Shown piece by piece: positions 1 to 9,104 of a stretch of DNA of 64,000 nucleotides (its first letter is position 1; the number at the start of each line of letters is the position of its first letter). The notes under the pieces are model-generated. The model searched no databases, was not told the origin of the DNA, and saw only the letters and a list, made by a program, of their open reading frames with translations. Position numbers and translations under genes: made by a program. Source of the DNA: Bacteroidales bacterium MB20-C3-3 (GTDB taxonomy: Bacteria > Bacteroidota > Bacteroidia > Bacteroidales > UBA932); the NCBI GenBank assembly GCA_035609245.1, contig CP141202.1, forward strand, positions 496,001 through 560,000, written 5' to 3'.

Positions 1-846
1 AAAGAAACGCCCCAGATTATTAATTGAAATTACAGATGCATTAATCTTTCCCTGAATAGAATAACCGGCTATATGAGGTGTAGAGATATCGGCTTTATAG
101 AGTATATCTCTGTTAATGTTTGGTTCATCCCTCCAAACATCAACAACTAATCCAGACAGATTATCTATTGCCTTTATTAAAGCTTTTTCGACAACCACCT
201 CTCCTCTTGAAGTATTGATTAAAACCGCTCCATCCTTTAAACTACTGAAAAACGAATCGTTTGCCATATCTCTGGTAGATGAATCAAGAGGCACATGAAG
301 TGATACCACATCAGAGTTTCTTAAAACATAATCCAAATCATAGTACTCAATTTTTGACAGAGAAGAGTCATGAGCCATCTTTAACGCTAACGGGGGGTCA
401 CATCTTAATACATTAAAACCCAGCTTTGTTGCAAGAGTTGCTAACCTCTCCCCTACATTTCCTGCTCCTATAACACCTAATGTTATCCCTTTGGGACTCT
501 CCCCCTTTTTATCAAAAAGATAGAAAATTGATGTAATAACATATTGAACCACACCCCATGCGTTGCAACCGGCAGCATTTGTAAAATGAATTCCGTTTTC
601 TCTGCACCAGTCAAGATCAACATGATCACTTCCTATAGTCGCTGAAGCAATAAACTTAACATTGGTATGTTCCAGCAGCTCTCTGTTGCATTTAGTTCTT
701 GTTCTGATAATCAGAGCATCGCTATTTGCGATTTTCTCATTTGAAAATTCACCTCCCTTAAGATACTCAACTGAGGCATAAGGTTCAACAATACCTCTTA
801 TGAATGGGATGTCAGAATCAATAATCACTTTTATTGCCTTTTCCAT
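1..846 (-). CDS. pdxB: Erythronate-4-phosphate dehydrogenase, 3' end cut by window edge
   Basis: Reading leftward from an ATG at 846 the frame stays open to base 1, giving 282 residues of a protein normally near 350-380. It resembles PdxB, the NAD-dependent oxidation of 4-phosphoerythronate in de novo pyridoxal phosphate synthesis. Visible signatures are the substrate-side SATIGSDHVD stretch, a NAAGCNAWGVVQYV segment, the Rossmann dinucleotide loop GVIGAGNVGERL and the LINTSRGEVV / VDVWRDEP stretches typical of D-2-hydroxyacid dehydrogenases. SerA is the main alternative, but the GCNAWGVVQYV context favours PdxB. It is the last visible gene of a leftward group with DUF721 and recF. Confidence 0.85.
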   Translation of the reverse strand, partial: MEKAIKVIIDSDIPFIRGIVEPYASVEYLKGGEFSNEKIANSDALIIRTRTKCNRELLEHTNVKFIASATIGSDHVDLDWCRENGIHFTNAAGCNAWGVVQYVITSIFYLFDKKGESPKGITLGVIGAGNVGERLATLATKLGFNVLRCDPPLALKMAHDSSLSKIEYYDLDYVLRNSDVVSLHVPLDSSTRDMANDSFFSSLKDGAVLINTSRGEVVVEKALIKAIDNLSGLVVDVWRDEPNINRDILYKADISTPHIAGYSIQGKINASVISINNLGRFF

Positions 847-859
847 GCAACTTATGTTA

Positions 860-1150
860 TTACCTGAATACTATTTCTTTAACAATCTCCTCTCCAACAA
901 TTGAATTAATCCTCTCTTTTAGAGCGGTTTTGTACAAGGACAAAGAATCTCTTGCAACAGAAGAACTTAGCGTACAAAAAAGCTTGCCATTACTAAATTC
1001 TCTGCTAATTATATATTTGGTAAATCTGTTGTCTAATGCCTGATCAAAAGCAGTACAAACTGAATTTCCAACCAATCCCCTGGCAATACCCATTGATTGA
1101 ATGTACTCAGGTATCAGATCTCCAATTTTCATATAATCCTTTCTTTTCAT
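860..1150 (-). CDS. DUF721 (DciA-like) protein
   Basis: A 96-residue protein whose ATG overlaps the recF stop codon by four bases (ATGA), so translation is probably coupled. Size, basic character and position beside recF match the DUF721 family. DciA members of this family help load the replicative helicase in bacteria lacking DnaC; whether the short Bacteroidota form does so is inference. The recognisable part covers roughly residues 7-96, including FDQALDNRFTKYI and GKLFCTLSSSVARDSLSLYK. An in-frame internal ATG (MKIGDLIPEYI) is an alternative start, but the coupled overlap favours the upstream one. Confidence 0.75.
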   Translation of the reverse strand: MKRKDYMKIGDLIPEYIQSMGIARGLVGNSVCTAFDQALDNRFTKYIISREFSNGKLFCTLSSSVARDSLSLYKTALKERINSIVGEEIVKEIVFR

Positions 1151-2235
1151 AGAATAACCCCTCCCTCTATTTCAACTGTTTTACTTTCGTTGCCTATCTC
1201 TGACAATATATTCTCTATTCTTACTTTGTTACTGTCAGTTATGAATATCTGACCAAAAGTACTGGAAGAGACAAGATTTAAAAGGAACTCAACCCTTTTT
1301 ATATCCAGTTTATCAAAAACATCATCAAGTAACAAAAGTGGATTATGTTTAGTATTCTCCTTAAAAAGTGAATATTGTGCAAGTTTCAGAGATATTAAAA
1401 AAGATTTCTGCTGACCCTGAGATCCAACTTTTCTAATCTGTTCGCCATCCATTCCAAAAAGCAGTTCATCTCTGTGCACTCCCACAGTTGTATAGCCGAG
1501 ACGGGATTCTCTTTCGAACGACTCATTTAAGAGTTCAATTAAGCTCCCTCTCTCCAGATCTGATTTATAATCAACTGATACCTTCTCTCTTCCACCTGAA
1601 ATATCTTTGTAAAATTTGGTTACAAAAGGGACAAAATCTTTAACAAACTCACATCTGCAATTATAAATATAGACCGCATTCTCCTGCATTTTCTCAGAAA
1701 TTGTATCCAATAGAAGTCTGTTCCTGAAATCTGTCTTTAAAAGTTTATTTCTCTGAGCAAGGAGGTTATTATAATTCTGAACCCTTCTTAGATACTCTCT
1801 GTCCAGCTGAGAAATGACTGCATTCAGAAACTTTCTTCTCTCATCTCCTGATTCATTAATTAAACAAGTATCGTATGGAGAGACCATAACGATAGGTATG
1901 ATTCCGATATGATCTGACAATCGCTTGTAAAGTTTTCCGTTCCTCTTCATCTGCTTATCTCCGGATCTGTTAAGAGAGAGGGATATCTGGTCTGTAGAGC
2001 TGTCATCGTTCTTATACTCTCCCGATATAAATGCCACATCCTCTTCAAAAGAGATAGCCGTCTGGTCCTGTGAGGAGAGATAGCTTTTAGTCATTGAGAG
2101 ATAGTATATGGAGTCCAGAAGGTTGGTTTTGCCTGCTCCATTCATTCCGGTAATGCAATTAAGCTTTTGCGAGAAGTTAACAGTAGCCTCGCCAAAGTTT
2201 TTAAAATTACTTAAGGAAATCTTTTTAAGATACAT
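1147..2235 (-). CDS. recF: DNA replication and repair protein RecF
   Basis: A 362-residue protein, the usual length for RecF, an SMC-like ATPase that with RecO and RecR loads RecA at gapped DNA. The N-terminus has the family opening LKKISLSNFKNF and a Walker A motif GMNGAGKT at residues 30-37. The ABC-type signature region GSQGQQKSFLISLKLAQ and the Walker B segment LLLLDDVFDKLD follow near the C-terminus. It is first in the leftward group recF-DUF721-pdxB, and a consensus TAnnTTTG promoter element lies 19 bases upstream. All expected motifs are intact. Confidence 0.95.
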   Translation of the reverse strand: MYLKKISLSNFKNFGEATVNFSQKLNCITGMNGAGKTNLLDSIYYLSMTKSYLSSQDQTAISFEEDVAFISGEYKNDDSSTDQISLSLNRSGDKQMKRNGKLYKRLSDHIGIIPIVMVSPYDTCLINESGDERRKFLNAVISQLDREYLRRVQNYNNLLAQRNKLLKTDFRNRLLLDTISEKMQENAVYIYNCRCEFVKDFVPFVTKFYKDISGGREKVSVDYKSDLERGSLIELLNESFERESRLGYTTVGVHRDELLFGMDGEQIRKVGSQGQQKSFLISLKLAQYSLFKENTKHNPLLLLDDVFDKLDIKRVEFLLNLVSSSTFGQIFITDSNKVRIENILSEIGNESKTVEIEGGVIL

Positions 2236-2253
2236 TTATTCGCTTTTCTTATA

Positions 2254-2261
2254 CAAAGTTA
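2254..2261 (-). promoter_or_regulatory. Candidate -7 element for the recF operon
   Basis: On the minus strand this reads TAACTTTG, a match to the Bacteroidota -7 consensus TAnnTTTG, about 19 bases before the recF ATG. A convincing -33 TTTG at the usual spacing is not visible, so this is a partial match. Confidence 0.45.
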
Positions 2262-2281
2262 CTACTTTTATCTATTAATAA

Positions 2282-2311
2282 TTTGTGATTAGACAAAATA
2301 TTGTAAATTTG
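2282..2311 (+). promoter_or_regulatory. Bacteroidota-type promoter for the TPR gene
   Basis: TTTG at 2282-2285 and TAAATTTG at 2304-2311, separated by 18 bases, match the -33/-7 consensus used by the Bacteroidota primary sigma factor. The downstream ATG is at 2334. Confidence 0.65.
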
Positions 2312-2333
2312 CACCCTGCTAAAAAAATTAGAG

Positions 2334-3002
2334 ATGTCAAAGAAAAACCAACACCAGGATCCTGAACAATCTGTTGAACAGGCACTGAATACAACAGAGC
2401 ATTTTATTGAGAAAAACAAAAAAACGCTTTTGTACTCTGCAATAGCAATTATAGCAATTGCAGCTATAGGATTTGCCTATCAGCACCTGTACCGCAAACC
2501 GCTTATTAATGAAGCTCTTGCTCAAACTTTTATGGCTGAACAACATTTTCGTTCAGACTCTTTTGCTCTGGCTCTTAACGGAGACGGCAATTCTCTCGGA
2601 TTTGCCCAAATAATTGATGAATACGGAAGTAAGGCCGGCGAATCAGTTTATATGTATGCAGGCATCTCTGAACTCCAGCTTGGAAACTATGAGAATGCCA
2701 TCTCATATCTAAAAAAATATGATGGTAATGATCCAATCATGAAAGCAAGATCAATAAGTAATATTGGTGATGCTTATGCAGGACTTGAAAATTACAAAGA
2801 GGCTCTCTCCTTCTATTTAAAAGCTGCCGACTTTGCTGATAACACTTTTGCTGCAGGATATCTTCTCAAAGCCGGAATTATGTACGAAGAGCTTGGAGAT
2901 ACTGCCAAGGCTGTTGAGACATACAAAACAATCAAAGATAAATATCCTCAAAGCGTTGAAGGTTACGATATAGACAAATATATTTCAAGACTTACTTTAT
3001 AA
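2334..3002 (+). CDS. Membrane-anchored tetratricopeptide repeat protein
   Basis: A 222-residue protein with a charged N-terminus, one predicted membrane span at about residues 31-50 (TLLYSAIAIIAIAAIGFAY) and a C-terminal tail of helical repeats at about residues 95-215. Repeat-like segments such as AISYLKKYDG, DAYAGLENYKEALSFYLKAA and LKAGIMYEELGDTAKAVETY fit TPR units. The layout resembles YfgM-like proteins, which tether a TPR domain to the membrane and bind other proteins. The partner here is unknown. It has its own promoter and is followed by yebC after 31 bases. Confidence 0.7.
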   Translation: MSKKNQHQDPEQSVEQALNTTEHFIEKNKKTLLYSAIAIIAIAAIGFAYQHLYRKPLINEALAQTFMAEQHFRSDSFALALNGDGNSLGFAQIIDEYGSKAGESVYMYAGISELQLGNYENAISYLKKYDGNDPIMKARSISNIGDAYAGLENYKEALSFYLKAADFADNTFAAGYLLKAGIMYEELGDTAKAVETYKTIKDKYPQSVEGYDIDKYISRLTL

Positions 3003-3033
3003 GAGGTTTTGCAGCATCCAAAAATTACAGACT

Positions 3034-3747
3034 ATGGGCAGAGCGTTTGAATTCAGAAAAGAGAGAAAGTTCAAGAGGTGGGGAAACATGGCAAAAATCT
3101 TTACTCGTTTAGCTAAAGAGATTACCATGGCTGCTAAATCAGGCGGAACAGATCCCGATAATAATCCCAGACTCAGAGCTCTCATTTCTAATGCAAGAAG
3201 TGAGAATATGCCTAAAGACAATATTGAAAGGGCTATTAAGAGATCTGTTGAAAAGGACCACTCTGACTATAAAGAGGTTGTTTACGAGGGATACGGACCT
3301 CATGGTATTGCTTTTCTCGTGGAGACAGCTACTGACAACACCACTAGAACGGTTGCCAACATTAGAAGTTATTTCAACAAATTCGGAGGATCACTGGGTA
3401 CATCAGGAAGTGTTGAATTTATGTTTGAACGCAAATGCGTATTCAAAATTAAGACTAATGAAATTGACCTTGATGAACTGGAACTGGAGTTGATCGATTT
3501 TGGTGCAGAAGAGGTATTTGCAGATGAAGATTGCATATTGATTTATGGTGCATTTGAATCCTATGGATCTATTCAGAAATTCATTGAAGAGAAGGGATAC
3601 GAGATGGTCTCAGGCTCTTTTGAGAGAATACCTACCGTAGAGTTAAAGAGTTTGCCCGACGATCAGAGAGCAGAGCTTGAAAAACTTATAGAACGATTTG
3701 AAAATGACGATGATGTACAAAATGTATATCATACTCTGGCAAACTAA
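3034..3747 (+). CDS. yebC: YebC/PmpR (TACO1) family protein
   Basis: A 237-residue full-length member of the YebC/TACO1 family. The N-terminal part carries the family hallmark of a basic helical bundle (KRWGNMAKIFTRLAKEITMAAKSGG, given in shorter form MAKIFTRLAKEIT) followed by NPRLRALISNARSENMPKDNIERAIKR. The middle has GYGPHGIAFLVE and a GGSLGTSGSVEFMFER segment. Family members act as DNA-binding regulators in some bacteria and as translation factors that help ribosomes through proline-rich stretches in others; the sequence alone does not decide between these. A terminator follows at 3774. Confidence 0.92.
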   Translation: MGRAFEFRKERKFKRWGNMAKIFTRLAKEITMAAKSGGTDPDNNPRLRALISNARSENMPKDNIERAIKRSVEKDHSDYKEVVYEGYGPHGIAFLVETATDNTTRTVANIRSYFNKFGGSLGTSGSVEFMFERKCVFKIKTNEIDLDELELELIDFGAEEVFADEDCILIYGAFESYGSIQKFIEEKGYEMVSGSFERIPTVELKSLPDDQRAELEKLIERFENDDDVQNVYHTLAN

Positions 3748-3773
3748 TATTAAAGTTTTTAATGAGTTAAAAA

Positions 3774-3801
3774 AGTAGTCAAAATTGGCTGCTTTTTTTT
3801 T
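3774..3801 (+). terminator. Rho-independent terminator after yebC
   Basis: AGTAGTC (3774-3780) pairs with GGCTGCT (3787-3793), allowing two G-U pairs, and runs into a tract of nine T residues. Confidence 0.7.
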
Positions 3802-3830
3802 GTTAAAACTCTTATTAATGCATACCTTTG
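3799..3830 (+). promoter_or_regulatory. Promoter of the methylmalonyl-CoA operon
   Basis: TTTG at 3799-3802 and TACCTTTG at 3823-3830 with 20 bases between match the Bacteroidota consensus. The epimerase ATG follows at 3876. The -33 box overlaps the T tract of the preceding terminator. Confidence 0.65.
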
Positions 3831-3875
3831 CCTGATATTTACTTACAAATTTCAATCATCTAATTATAATTCGTT

Positions 3876-4298
3876 ATGAAACTGTCGCATATTGAGCACA
3901 TCGGTATTGCTGTAAAGTCATTAGAATCAGCCATTCCCTTTTACGAAGAGATGCTCGGTCTTAAATGCTATGCTGTTGAAGAGGTAGCAGATCAAAGAGT
4001 AAAAACTGCATTTTTTAAAATTGGCCAGACCAAGATTGAATTACTGGAGAGCACAGATCCGGAGGGGCCTATAGGTAAATTCATAGAGAAAAAAGGAGAG
4101 GGAATTCATCACATTGCTTTCGCAACTGAAGATGGAGTACAAAAGTCTCTTGAAGAGCTTGCTGAGAAAGGTGTTCAGCTAATTGACAAAACTCCTCGCA
4201 AAGGAGCTGAGGGGCTCAATATTGCTTTCCTTCATCCAAAATCTACAATAGGCGTACTCACTGAACTGTGTGAAGATCCTAAAAAAGCTAACTGCTAA
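3876..4298 (+). CDS. mce: Methylmalonyl-CoA epimerase
   Basis: A 140-residue vicinal-oxygen-chelate (glyoxalase fold) protein matching methylmalonyl-CoA epimerase, which interconverts the (R) and (S) forms of methylmalonyl-CoA. The two beta-alpha-beta modules are seen as [24 protein letters not shown] near the start (residues 4-27) and [12 protein letters not shown] near residue 87. Metal-ligand candidates are His7, His88 and the Glu in VLTELCEDP near the C-terminus. It is the first gene of a five-gene operon ending at 8404, which supplies the correct stereoisomer for the decarboxylase or links it to the mutase reaction. Confidence 0.92.
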   Translation: MKLSHIEHIGIAVKSLESAIPFYEEMLGLKCYAVEEVADQRVKTAFFKIGQTKIELLESTDPEGPIGKFIEKKGEGIHHIAFATEDGVQKSLEELAEKGVQLIDKTPRKGAEGLNIAFLHPKSTIGVLTELCEDPKKANC

Positions 4299-4324
4299 TA
4301 ATAAATATCAAACATATAATACAA

Positions 4325-5878
4325 ATGAGCCAGCAACTTGAACAGGTTAAGGCGCTTATTCAGCTTCGTGAAAAAGCGCGTCTGGGTGGAGGTCAAAAAA
4401 GAATTGACTCTCAGCATCAGAAGGGTAAATTCACTGCCAGAGAGAGAATCTCAATGCTATTAGACGAAGGAAGTTTTGAGGAGTTTGACATGTTTGTCAC
4501 ACACCGCTGCACAAACTTTGGTATGGAAAAGGAGAGATTCCTAGGAGATGGTGTTGTAACAGGATATGGTACAATTGAAGGCAGATTGGTCTATGTATTT
4601 GCCCAGGATTTTACTGTATTTGGAGGGTCACTATCAGAGAGCTTTGCAATGAAAATTTGCAAGATTATGGATCAGGCCATGAAAATGGGTGCTCCTGTAA
4701 TTGGTGTAAACGACTCAGGAGGAGCCAGAATTCAGGAGGGTGTTAACGCACTTGCCGGATATGCAGAGATTTTCCAGAGAAATATTCTTGCTTCAGGTGT
4801 AATCCCTCAGATATCTGCAATTTTTGGTCCATGCGCGGGTGGTGCTGTTTACTCCCCTGCCCTTACGGATTTTAACATCATGACCAGAGGAACGAGTTAT
4901 ATGTTCCTGACAGGTCCTAAGGTTGTTAAGACTGTGACCGGCGAAGATGTAACTCAGGAACAGCTTGGTGGTGCGTCAGTTCACGCTACAAAGAGTGGTG
5001 TTGCTCACTTTGCAGTTGATACAGAGGAGGATGGCATCAGAATTATTCGTGAACTTATCAGCTTCCTCCCTCAGAACAATCTTGAGGAGGCACCTATTGT
5101 TCACACTAATGACCCAATCGACAGATTAGAGGACTCCCTTAACGAAATTATTCCTGACAGCCCTAACAAACCATACGATATGTATGAGGTAATCGGTGCT
5201 ATTGTTGATGATGGAAAATTCCTTGAGGTTCACAGAGACTACGCTACAAATATTATAGTTGGCTTTGCAAGATTCAACGGAACATCTGTTGGTATAGTTG
5301 CAAATCAGCCTAAGGTTCTTGCAGGAGTTCTGGACAACAATGCATCCAGAAAAGCAGCAAGATTTGTTCGTTTCTGCGACGCTTTCAATATTCCTCTTGT
5401 AACACTTGTTGATGTACCTGGATTCTTGCCCGGAACACAGCAGGAGTATGGCGGAATTATTCTTCACGGAGCAAAACTGCTTTTTGCATACGGAGAGGCA
5501 ACAGTTCCAAAAGTCACTGTTACTCTTCGCAAATCATATGGTGGAGCTTACTGCGTTATGTCCAGCAAGCACCTTCGCGGAGACATCAACTATGCATGGC
5601 CTACAGCTGAAATTGCTGTAATGGGACCTTCAGGAGCAATTGAGGTTCTCTACGGAAAAGAGGTGGCAGCTGCTGAAGATCCAGCAGCACTGTCAGCAGA
5701 GAAGGAGAAAGAGTACAGGGATGCTTTTGCAAACCCATACAATGCAGCTCGCTTTGGATATATTGACGATGTTATCGAGCCTAGAAACACCCGTTTCAGG
5801 ATCATCAGATCACTCCAGCAGCTGGCTACAAAGAAGGTTACAAATCCGCCGAAGAAGCACGATAACCTTCCTCTATAA
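4325..5878 (+). CDS. mmdA: Methylmalonyl-CoA decarboxylase / propionyl-CoA carboxylase, carboxyltransferase subunit
   Basis: A 517-residue carboxyltransferase with the two crotonase-like halves of the AccD/PccB/MmdA family. Oxyanion-hole glycine pairs occur in [12 protein letters not shown] and [14 protein letters not shown] in the first half, and in [13 protein letters not shown] and SYGGAYCVM in the second. It transfers the carboxyl group between methylmalonyl-CoA and biotin on the carrier protein. Co-location with an OadG-like anchor, a biotin carrier and a Na+-pumping beta subunit argues for the decarboxylase (energy-conserving, propionate-forming) role rather than propionyl-CoA carboxylase, which would need a biotin carboxylase gene not seen here. 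Confidence 0.92.
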   Translation: MSQQLEQVKALIQLREKARLGGGQKRIDSQHQKGKFTARERISMLLDEGSFEEFDMFVTHRCTNFGMEKERFLGDGVVTGYGTIEGRLVYVFAQDFTVFGGSLSESFAMKICKIMDQAMKMGAPVIGVNDSGGARIQEGVNALAGYAEIFQRNILASGVIPQISAIFGPCAGGAVYSPALTDFNIMTRGTSYMFLTGPKVVKTVTGEDVTQEQLGGASVHATKSGVAHFAVDTEEDGIRIIRELISFLPQNNLEEAPIVHTNDPIDRLEDSLNEIIPDSPNKPYDMYEVIGAIVDDGKFLEVHRDYATNIIVGFARFNGTSVGIVANQPKVLAGVLDNNASRKAARFVRFCDAFNIPLVTLVDVPGFLPGTQQEYGGIILHGAKLLFAYGEATVPKVTVTLRKSYGGAYCVMSSKHLRGDINYAWPTAEIAVMGPSGAIEVLYGKEVAAAEDPAALSAEKEKEYRDAFANPYNAARFGYIDDVIEPRNTRFRIIRSLQQLATKKVTNPPKKHDNLPL

Positions 5879-5898
5879 AAATCATAATCCGGAACAAT

Positions 5899-6804
5899 AT
5901 GAAAAGATTATTAAAGATATTTCTGTTGTCTGGGCTTATGTTAGCCGGCATCCAGCTGAATGGACAGAGCCAGGCCGATATGTGCATTAATGAATACCTT
6001 GTATACAATACAGATGACTTTGTTGATGACTTCGGACACAAGAGCGGATGGATTGAACTTTTCAACTCATCTTACGGCACTGTAAACATTGGCGGATGCT
6101 ATCTGACTAATGACCCGAACAACCTTACAAAATATGTAATCCCAAAGGGTGATGTACTAACTAAAATTAAGCCCAGACAGCACATACTATTTTGGGCAGA
6201 TAACCAGCCATACAGAGGAACATTTCATATAAATTTCACTCTTGAAGATTCAGACGAAGTTTTATTAGTCGCTTCTGATGGCAGAACCATAATTGACAGA
6301 ATCAAAATCGTTAGGGATCTTGATACAAATGTTACTTACGGAAGAATAGAGGATGGAATCGGATCAAGAGATGGTAGCGATGGCTGGCAGGTTATGGCCA
6401 GAACCTCCCCCAGTACAAATAACTCAGGAGTTGACAAAGAATCTGCATCTGCAGTTTTCAAAAGAATTGACCCCTATGGAGTAATTATGTCACTTACCGC
6501 AATGTCTGTAGTATTCCTCGCACTTATTCTTCTTTATGTTGTATTTAAGCAAATTGGCAAATACAATGTAAAAAAGAATATGGAGAGAGCAGAGAAGACT
6601 CACGGAAAGAAAGCTGCACGGGCAGAAGAGGAGACATCTGCAGAGATATATGCGGCAATTGCGGCAGCAATGCATATGTATGCTATGGATGACGAATCTC
6701 ACGACATAGAAAATACAATTCTAACCATTGCACGAGTTACTAAAAATTACTCACCATGGAGCTCAAAGATTTACACACTTCGTGAGAAACCTTGTAAAAA
6801 ATAA
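5899..6804 (+). CDS. Lamin-tail domain fused to OadG-like gamma/delta anchor subunit
   Basis: A 301-residue protein with three parts. Residues 1-22 form a signal peptide (MKRLLKIFLLSGLMLAGIQL). Residues about 27-175 look like a lamin-tail (LTD) beta-sandwich: CINEYLVYNTDDFVDDFGHK, GWIELFNSS, YLTNDPNN and GWQVMARTSPSTNN are typical. A membrane span follows at about 194-216 (SLTAMSVVFLALILLYVVF), then an OadG-like cytoplasmic tail with a conserved-looking EIYAAIAAAMHMY segment. In Na+ pumps the small anchor subunit holds the carboxyltransferase to the membrane complex. The role of the periplasmic LTD is not known to me. Confidence 0.75.
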   Translation: MKRLLKIFLLSGLMLAGIQLNGQSQADMCINEYLVYNTDDFVDDFGHKSGWIELFNSSYGTVNIGGCYLTNDPNNLTKYVIPKGDVLTKIKPRQHILFWADNQPYRGTFHINFTLEDSDEVLLVASDGRTIIDRIKIVRDLDTNVTYGRIEDGIGSRDGSDGWQVMARTSPSTNNSGVDKESASAVFKRIDPYGVIMSLTAMSVVFLALILLYVVFKQIGKYNVKKNMERAEKTHGKKAARAEEETSAEIYAAIAAAMHMYAMDDESHDIENTILTIARVTKNYSPWSSKIYTLREKPCKK

Positions 6805-6825
6805 CCACATTAAGTCAATACAATT

Positions 6826-7242
6826 ATGAAAGAATATAAACTAAAGATTAATGGTAACGACTATGCCGTAACTGTAAACGACATAGACGATACAATCGCA
6901 GAAGTAGAGGTGAACGGAATTCCATTCAAGGTTGAAATTGAGCGTCCTGCGAAGAAACAGGTAGTTGCAAAACCAAACAAACCAGCACCGGCTCCGTCAA
7001 ATGTTGCCAAACCTACAGCATCAGGTTCTGAAACTGCTGTTACATCACCACTTCCGGGTGTTATTCTGGAGGTTGTCGTGAAAGAGGGAGATGTGGTTAA
7101 GAGAGGTCAAAAACTGATGGTACTTGAGGCTATGAAGATGGAGAATGTTATTGAGGCAAGTGCTGACGGAAAAATTATTTCAATCAAAGCAAACAAGGGC
7201 GACTCTGTACTGGAGGGTGCACCACTAATAATCATTGGATAA
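6826..7242 (+). CDS. mmdC: Biotin carboxyl carrier subunit of the decarboxylase
   Basis: A 138-residue acyl-carrier type protein. Residues 1-40 form a small N-terminal domain, residues 41-70 a flexible Ala/Pro/Lys/Thr-rich linker, and residues about 72-138 the biotinyl domain. The biotin-accepting lysine is Lys104 in the motif EAMKM. The protein shuttles the carboxyl group from the carboxyltransferase (4325-5878) to the membrane beta subunit (7244-8404), where decarboxylation drives Na+ export. Spacing to both neighbours is short, consistent with one transcript. Confidence 0.93.
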   Translation: MKEYKLKINGNDYAVTVNDIDDTIAEVEVNGIPFKVEIERPAKKQVVAKPNKPAPAPSNVAKPTASGSETAVTSPLPGVILEVVVKEGDVVKRGQKLMVLEAMKMENVIEASADGKIISIKANKGDSVLEGAPLIIIG

Positions 7243-7243
7243 A

Positions 7244-8404
7244 ATGGAAAATCAAGGATTATTTTCTCAATTAGGAGATAACCTGACACAATTCCTGCAA
7301 TATACAGGTTTTGCCAATGCAACATGGGGTCACATCCTCATGATTGCAATAGGCCTTGTGTTTATTTATCTCGCTATAAAGAAGGATTGGGAGCCACTGC
7401 TCCTGGTGCCTATAGGGTTTGGTATTATTATAGGTAATATCCCTCTCTTTCCCGGGCTAAGTGTGGGTGTGTATGAAGAGGGATCTGTACTGAACATACT
7501 TTATCAGGGGGTTCAGCAGGGCTGGTACCCGCCTCTGATTTTTCTCGGAATTGGAGCAATGACAGATTTTTCTGCATTAATTTCAAATCCTAAATTACTC
7601 TTGATTGGTGCTGCTGCACAGTTTGGTATTTTTGGAGCTTATGCAATAGCTCTTTTAATGGGCTTTTCTGCTGCTGAGGCTGGTGCAATTGGTATAATCG
7701 GCGGTGCCGATGGTCCTACAGCAATCTTCCTGTCTTCCAGACTGGCTCCGGATTTGATGGGGGCAATAGCTGTATCTGCTTACTCCTATATGGCACTTGT
7801 ACCTGTAATTCAACCACCGGTAATGAGACTGCTTACATCTAACAAAGAGAGACTTATAAGAATGAAACCTCCAAGAGCCGTCTCTCAGACCGAGAAAAAA
7901 CTCTTCCCTATCATCGGTTTCCTTATGACGGCCTTTATTGTTCCCTCAGGTCTTCCTCTGCTTGGTATGCTATTCTTTGGAAACCTTCTTAAAGAGAGCG
8001 GAGTTACCAGAAGATTGGCAGAGACTGCCCGCGGACCGCTAATTGATGTAATCACCATATTGATTGGTGTTACAGTAGGTTGTTCAACTCAGGCAGACAA
8101 GTTTTTGCAATGGAAATCTGTCTACATATTTGGACTTGGAGCTTTATCATTCGTAATTGCCACAGCAGCAGGTGTAATGTTTGTTAAACTCTTCAATGTA
8201 TTCCTTAAAGATGGAAACAAAATTAATCCACTTATTGGAAACGCAGGGGTTTCTGCAGTTCCGGACTCAGCAAGGGTATCAAATAATGTAGGTCTTGAAT
8301 ATGATAAAACAAACTATCTTCTTATGCACGCTATGGGGCCAAATGTTGCCGGCGTAATTGGAAGCGCGGTTGCCGCAGGTATACTTTTAGGATTTTTATC
8401 ATAA
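7244..8404 (+). CDS. mmdB: Na+-translocating decarboxylase beta subunit
   Basis: About 386 residues of a polytopic membrane protein of the OadB/MmdB/GcdB family. It decarboxylates carboxybiotin and couples this to Na+ export. Family signatures include GIIGGADGPTAIF, FGNLLKESGVTRRL, TILIGVTVGCST and GNAGVSAVPDSARV, and around nine to eleven hydrophobic spans are present. The frame is also open from a TTG at 7235, but the ATG at 7244, one base beyond the carrier stop codon, is the better start. A strong terminator at 8424 ends the operon. Confidence 0.95.
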   Translation: MENQGLFSQLGDNLTQFLQYTGFANATWGHILMIAIGLVFIYLAIKKDWEPLLLVPIGFGIIIGNIPLFPGLSVGVYEEGSVLNILYQGVQQGWYPPLIFLGIGAMTDFSALISNPKLLLIGAAAQFGIFGAYAIALLMGFSAAEAGAIGIIGGADGPTAIFLSSRLAPDLMGAIAVSAYSYMALVPVIQPPVMRLLTSNKERLIRMKPPRAVSQTEKKLFPIIGFLMTAFIVPSGLPLLGMLFFGNLLKESGVTRRLAETARGPLIDVITILIGVTVGCSTQADKFLQWKSVYIFGLGALSFVIATAAGVMFVKLFNVFLKDGNKINPLIGNAGVSAVPDSARVSNNVGLEYDKTNYLLMHAMGPNVAGVIGSAVAAGILLGFLS

Positions 8405-8423
8405 ATTATAGCATTTTTTTTAG

Positions 8424-8454
8424 AGAGCACCTGGTTCAGGTGCTCTTTTTTTTT
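8424..8454 (+). terminator. Strong rho-independent terminator
   Basis: Perfect 10-bp stem AGAGCACCTG (8424-8433) with CAGGTGCTCT (8437-8446), a GTT loop and a T tract. It separates the decarboxylase operon from the V-ATPase operon. Confidence 0.9.
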
Positions 8455-8455
8455 G

Positions 8456-8463
8456 TAAATTTG
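8456..8463 (+). promoter_or_regulatory. Candidate -7 element for the V-ATPase operon
   Basis: TAAATTTG matches TAnnTTTG and lies 24 bases before the ATG at 8488. The expected -33 position falls inside the terminator stem and has no clear TTTG, so confidence is moderate. Confidence 0.45.
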
Positions 8464-8487
8464 TGAATTCACATTAATTTACATGGT

Positions 8488-9102
8488 ATGCAAAACAAGT
8501 TGCAAGAGCTAACAGACAAATTGTACAACGAAGGTCTGTCAAAGGGTAAACAGGAGGCCGAGGAGATGGTGGCCAAGGCAAAAAAAGATGCCGCCGCAAT
8601 TCTTGCAGATGCAAGAGCAGAGTCTGACAAAATAGTATCCGCAGCACAAAAAGATGCTCTGGATATTAAGCAGAAGATGGAGACCGAAATTAAAATGGCC
8701 TTCAGGCAGACAATAACCACCCTTAAAAATCAAATTGAGAATACCCTTATCTCTAACTCAATCAACAAACCTGTGACAGCAGTTTCAGACAATACCTCTT
8801 TTCTGAAGGAGTTAATTATGTCTGCAATATCGGCCTTTAATCCAAAAGGCAGCGATATGGTCTCTCTGTCACTTCTTCTTCCGGAAAATAAAAGGGCAGA
8901 GTTGGAGTCTTTCTTTAAAAGCGAAGCAACAAAACATATACAAGAAAGTGTCGAGATTAAGTTTGATAATAAAATCCAAAACGGATTCAAGATAGGACCT
9001 GCAAAAGAGGGCTATCATATAAGCTTTACCGATAAGGATCTTCAGCATCTTTTCAGTGAGTTTCTTAAACCAAAAACTCGTGAGTTTTTATTTAATGAAT
9101 AG
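8488..9102 (+). CDS. atpE (V-type): V-type ATP synthase subunit E
   Basis: A 204-residue protein with a long N-terminal helix rich in Ala, Lys and Glu (about residues 1-80, for example KQEAEEMVAKAKKDAAAILADA) and a globular C-terminal domain. This is the architecture of the peripheral-stalk subunit E that links the catalytic A3B3 head to subunit I. It opens the V-ATPase operon directly after a terminator and promoter element. Sequence identity in E subunits is low, so the operon context carries much of the call. Confidence 0.85.
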   Translation: MQNKLQELTDKLYNEGLSKGKQEAEEMVAKAKKDAAAILADARAESDKIVSAAQKDALDIKQKMETEIKMAFRQTITTLKNQIENTLISNSINKPVTAVSDNTSFLKELIMSAISAFNPKGSDMVSLSLLLPENKRAELESFFKSEATKHIQESVEIKFDNKIQNGFKIGPAKEGYHISFTDKDLQHLFSEFLKPKTREFLFNE

Positions 9103-9104
9103 TT

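Noticed and set aside
5126-5467. Minus-strand frame in the carboxyltransferase gene
   Set aside because: It has cysteine-rich random-like content and lies wholly opposite a conserved gene, so it is a shadow.
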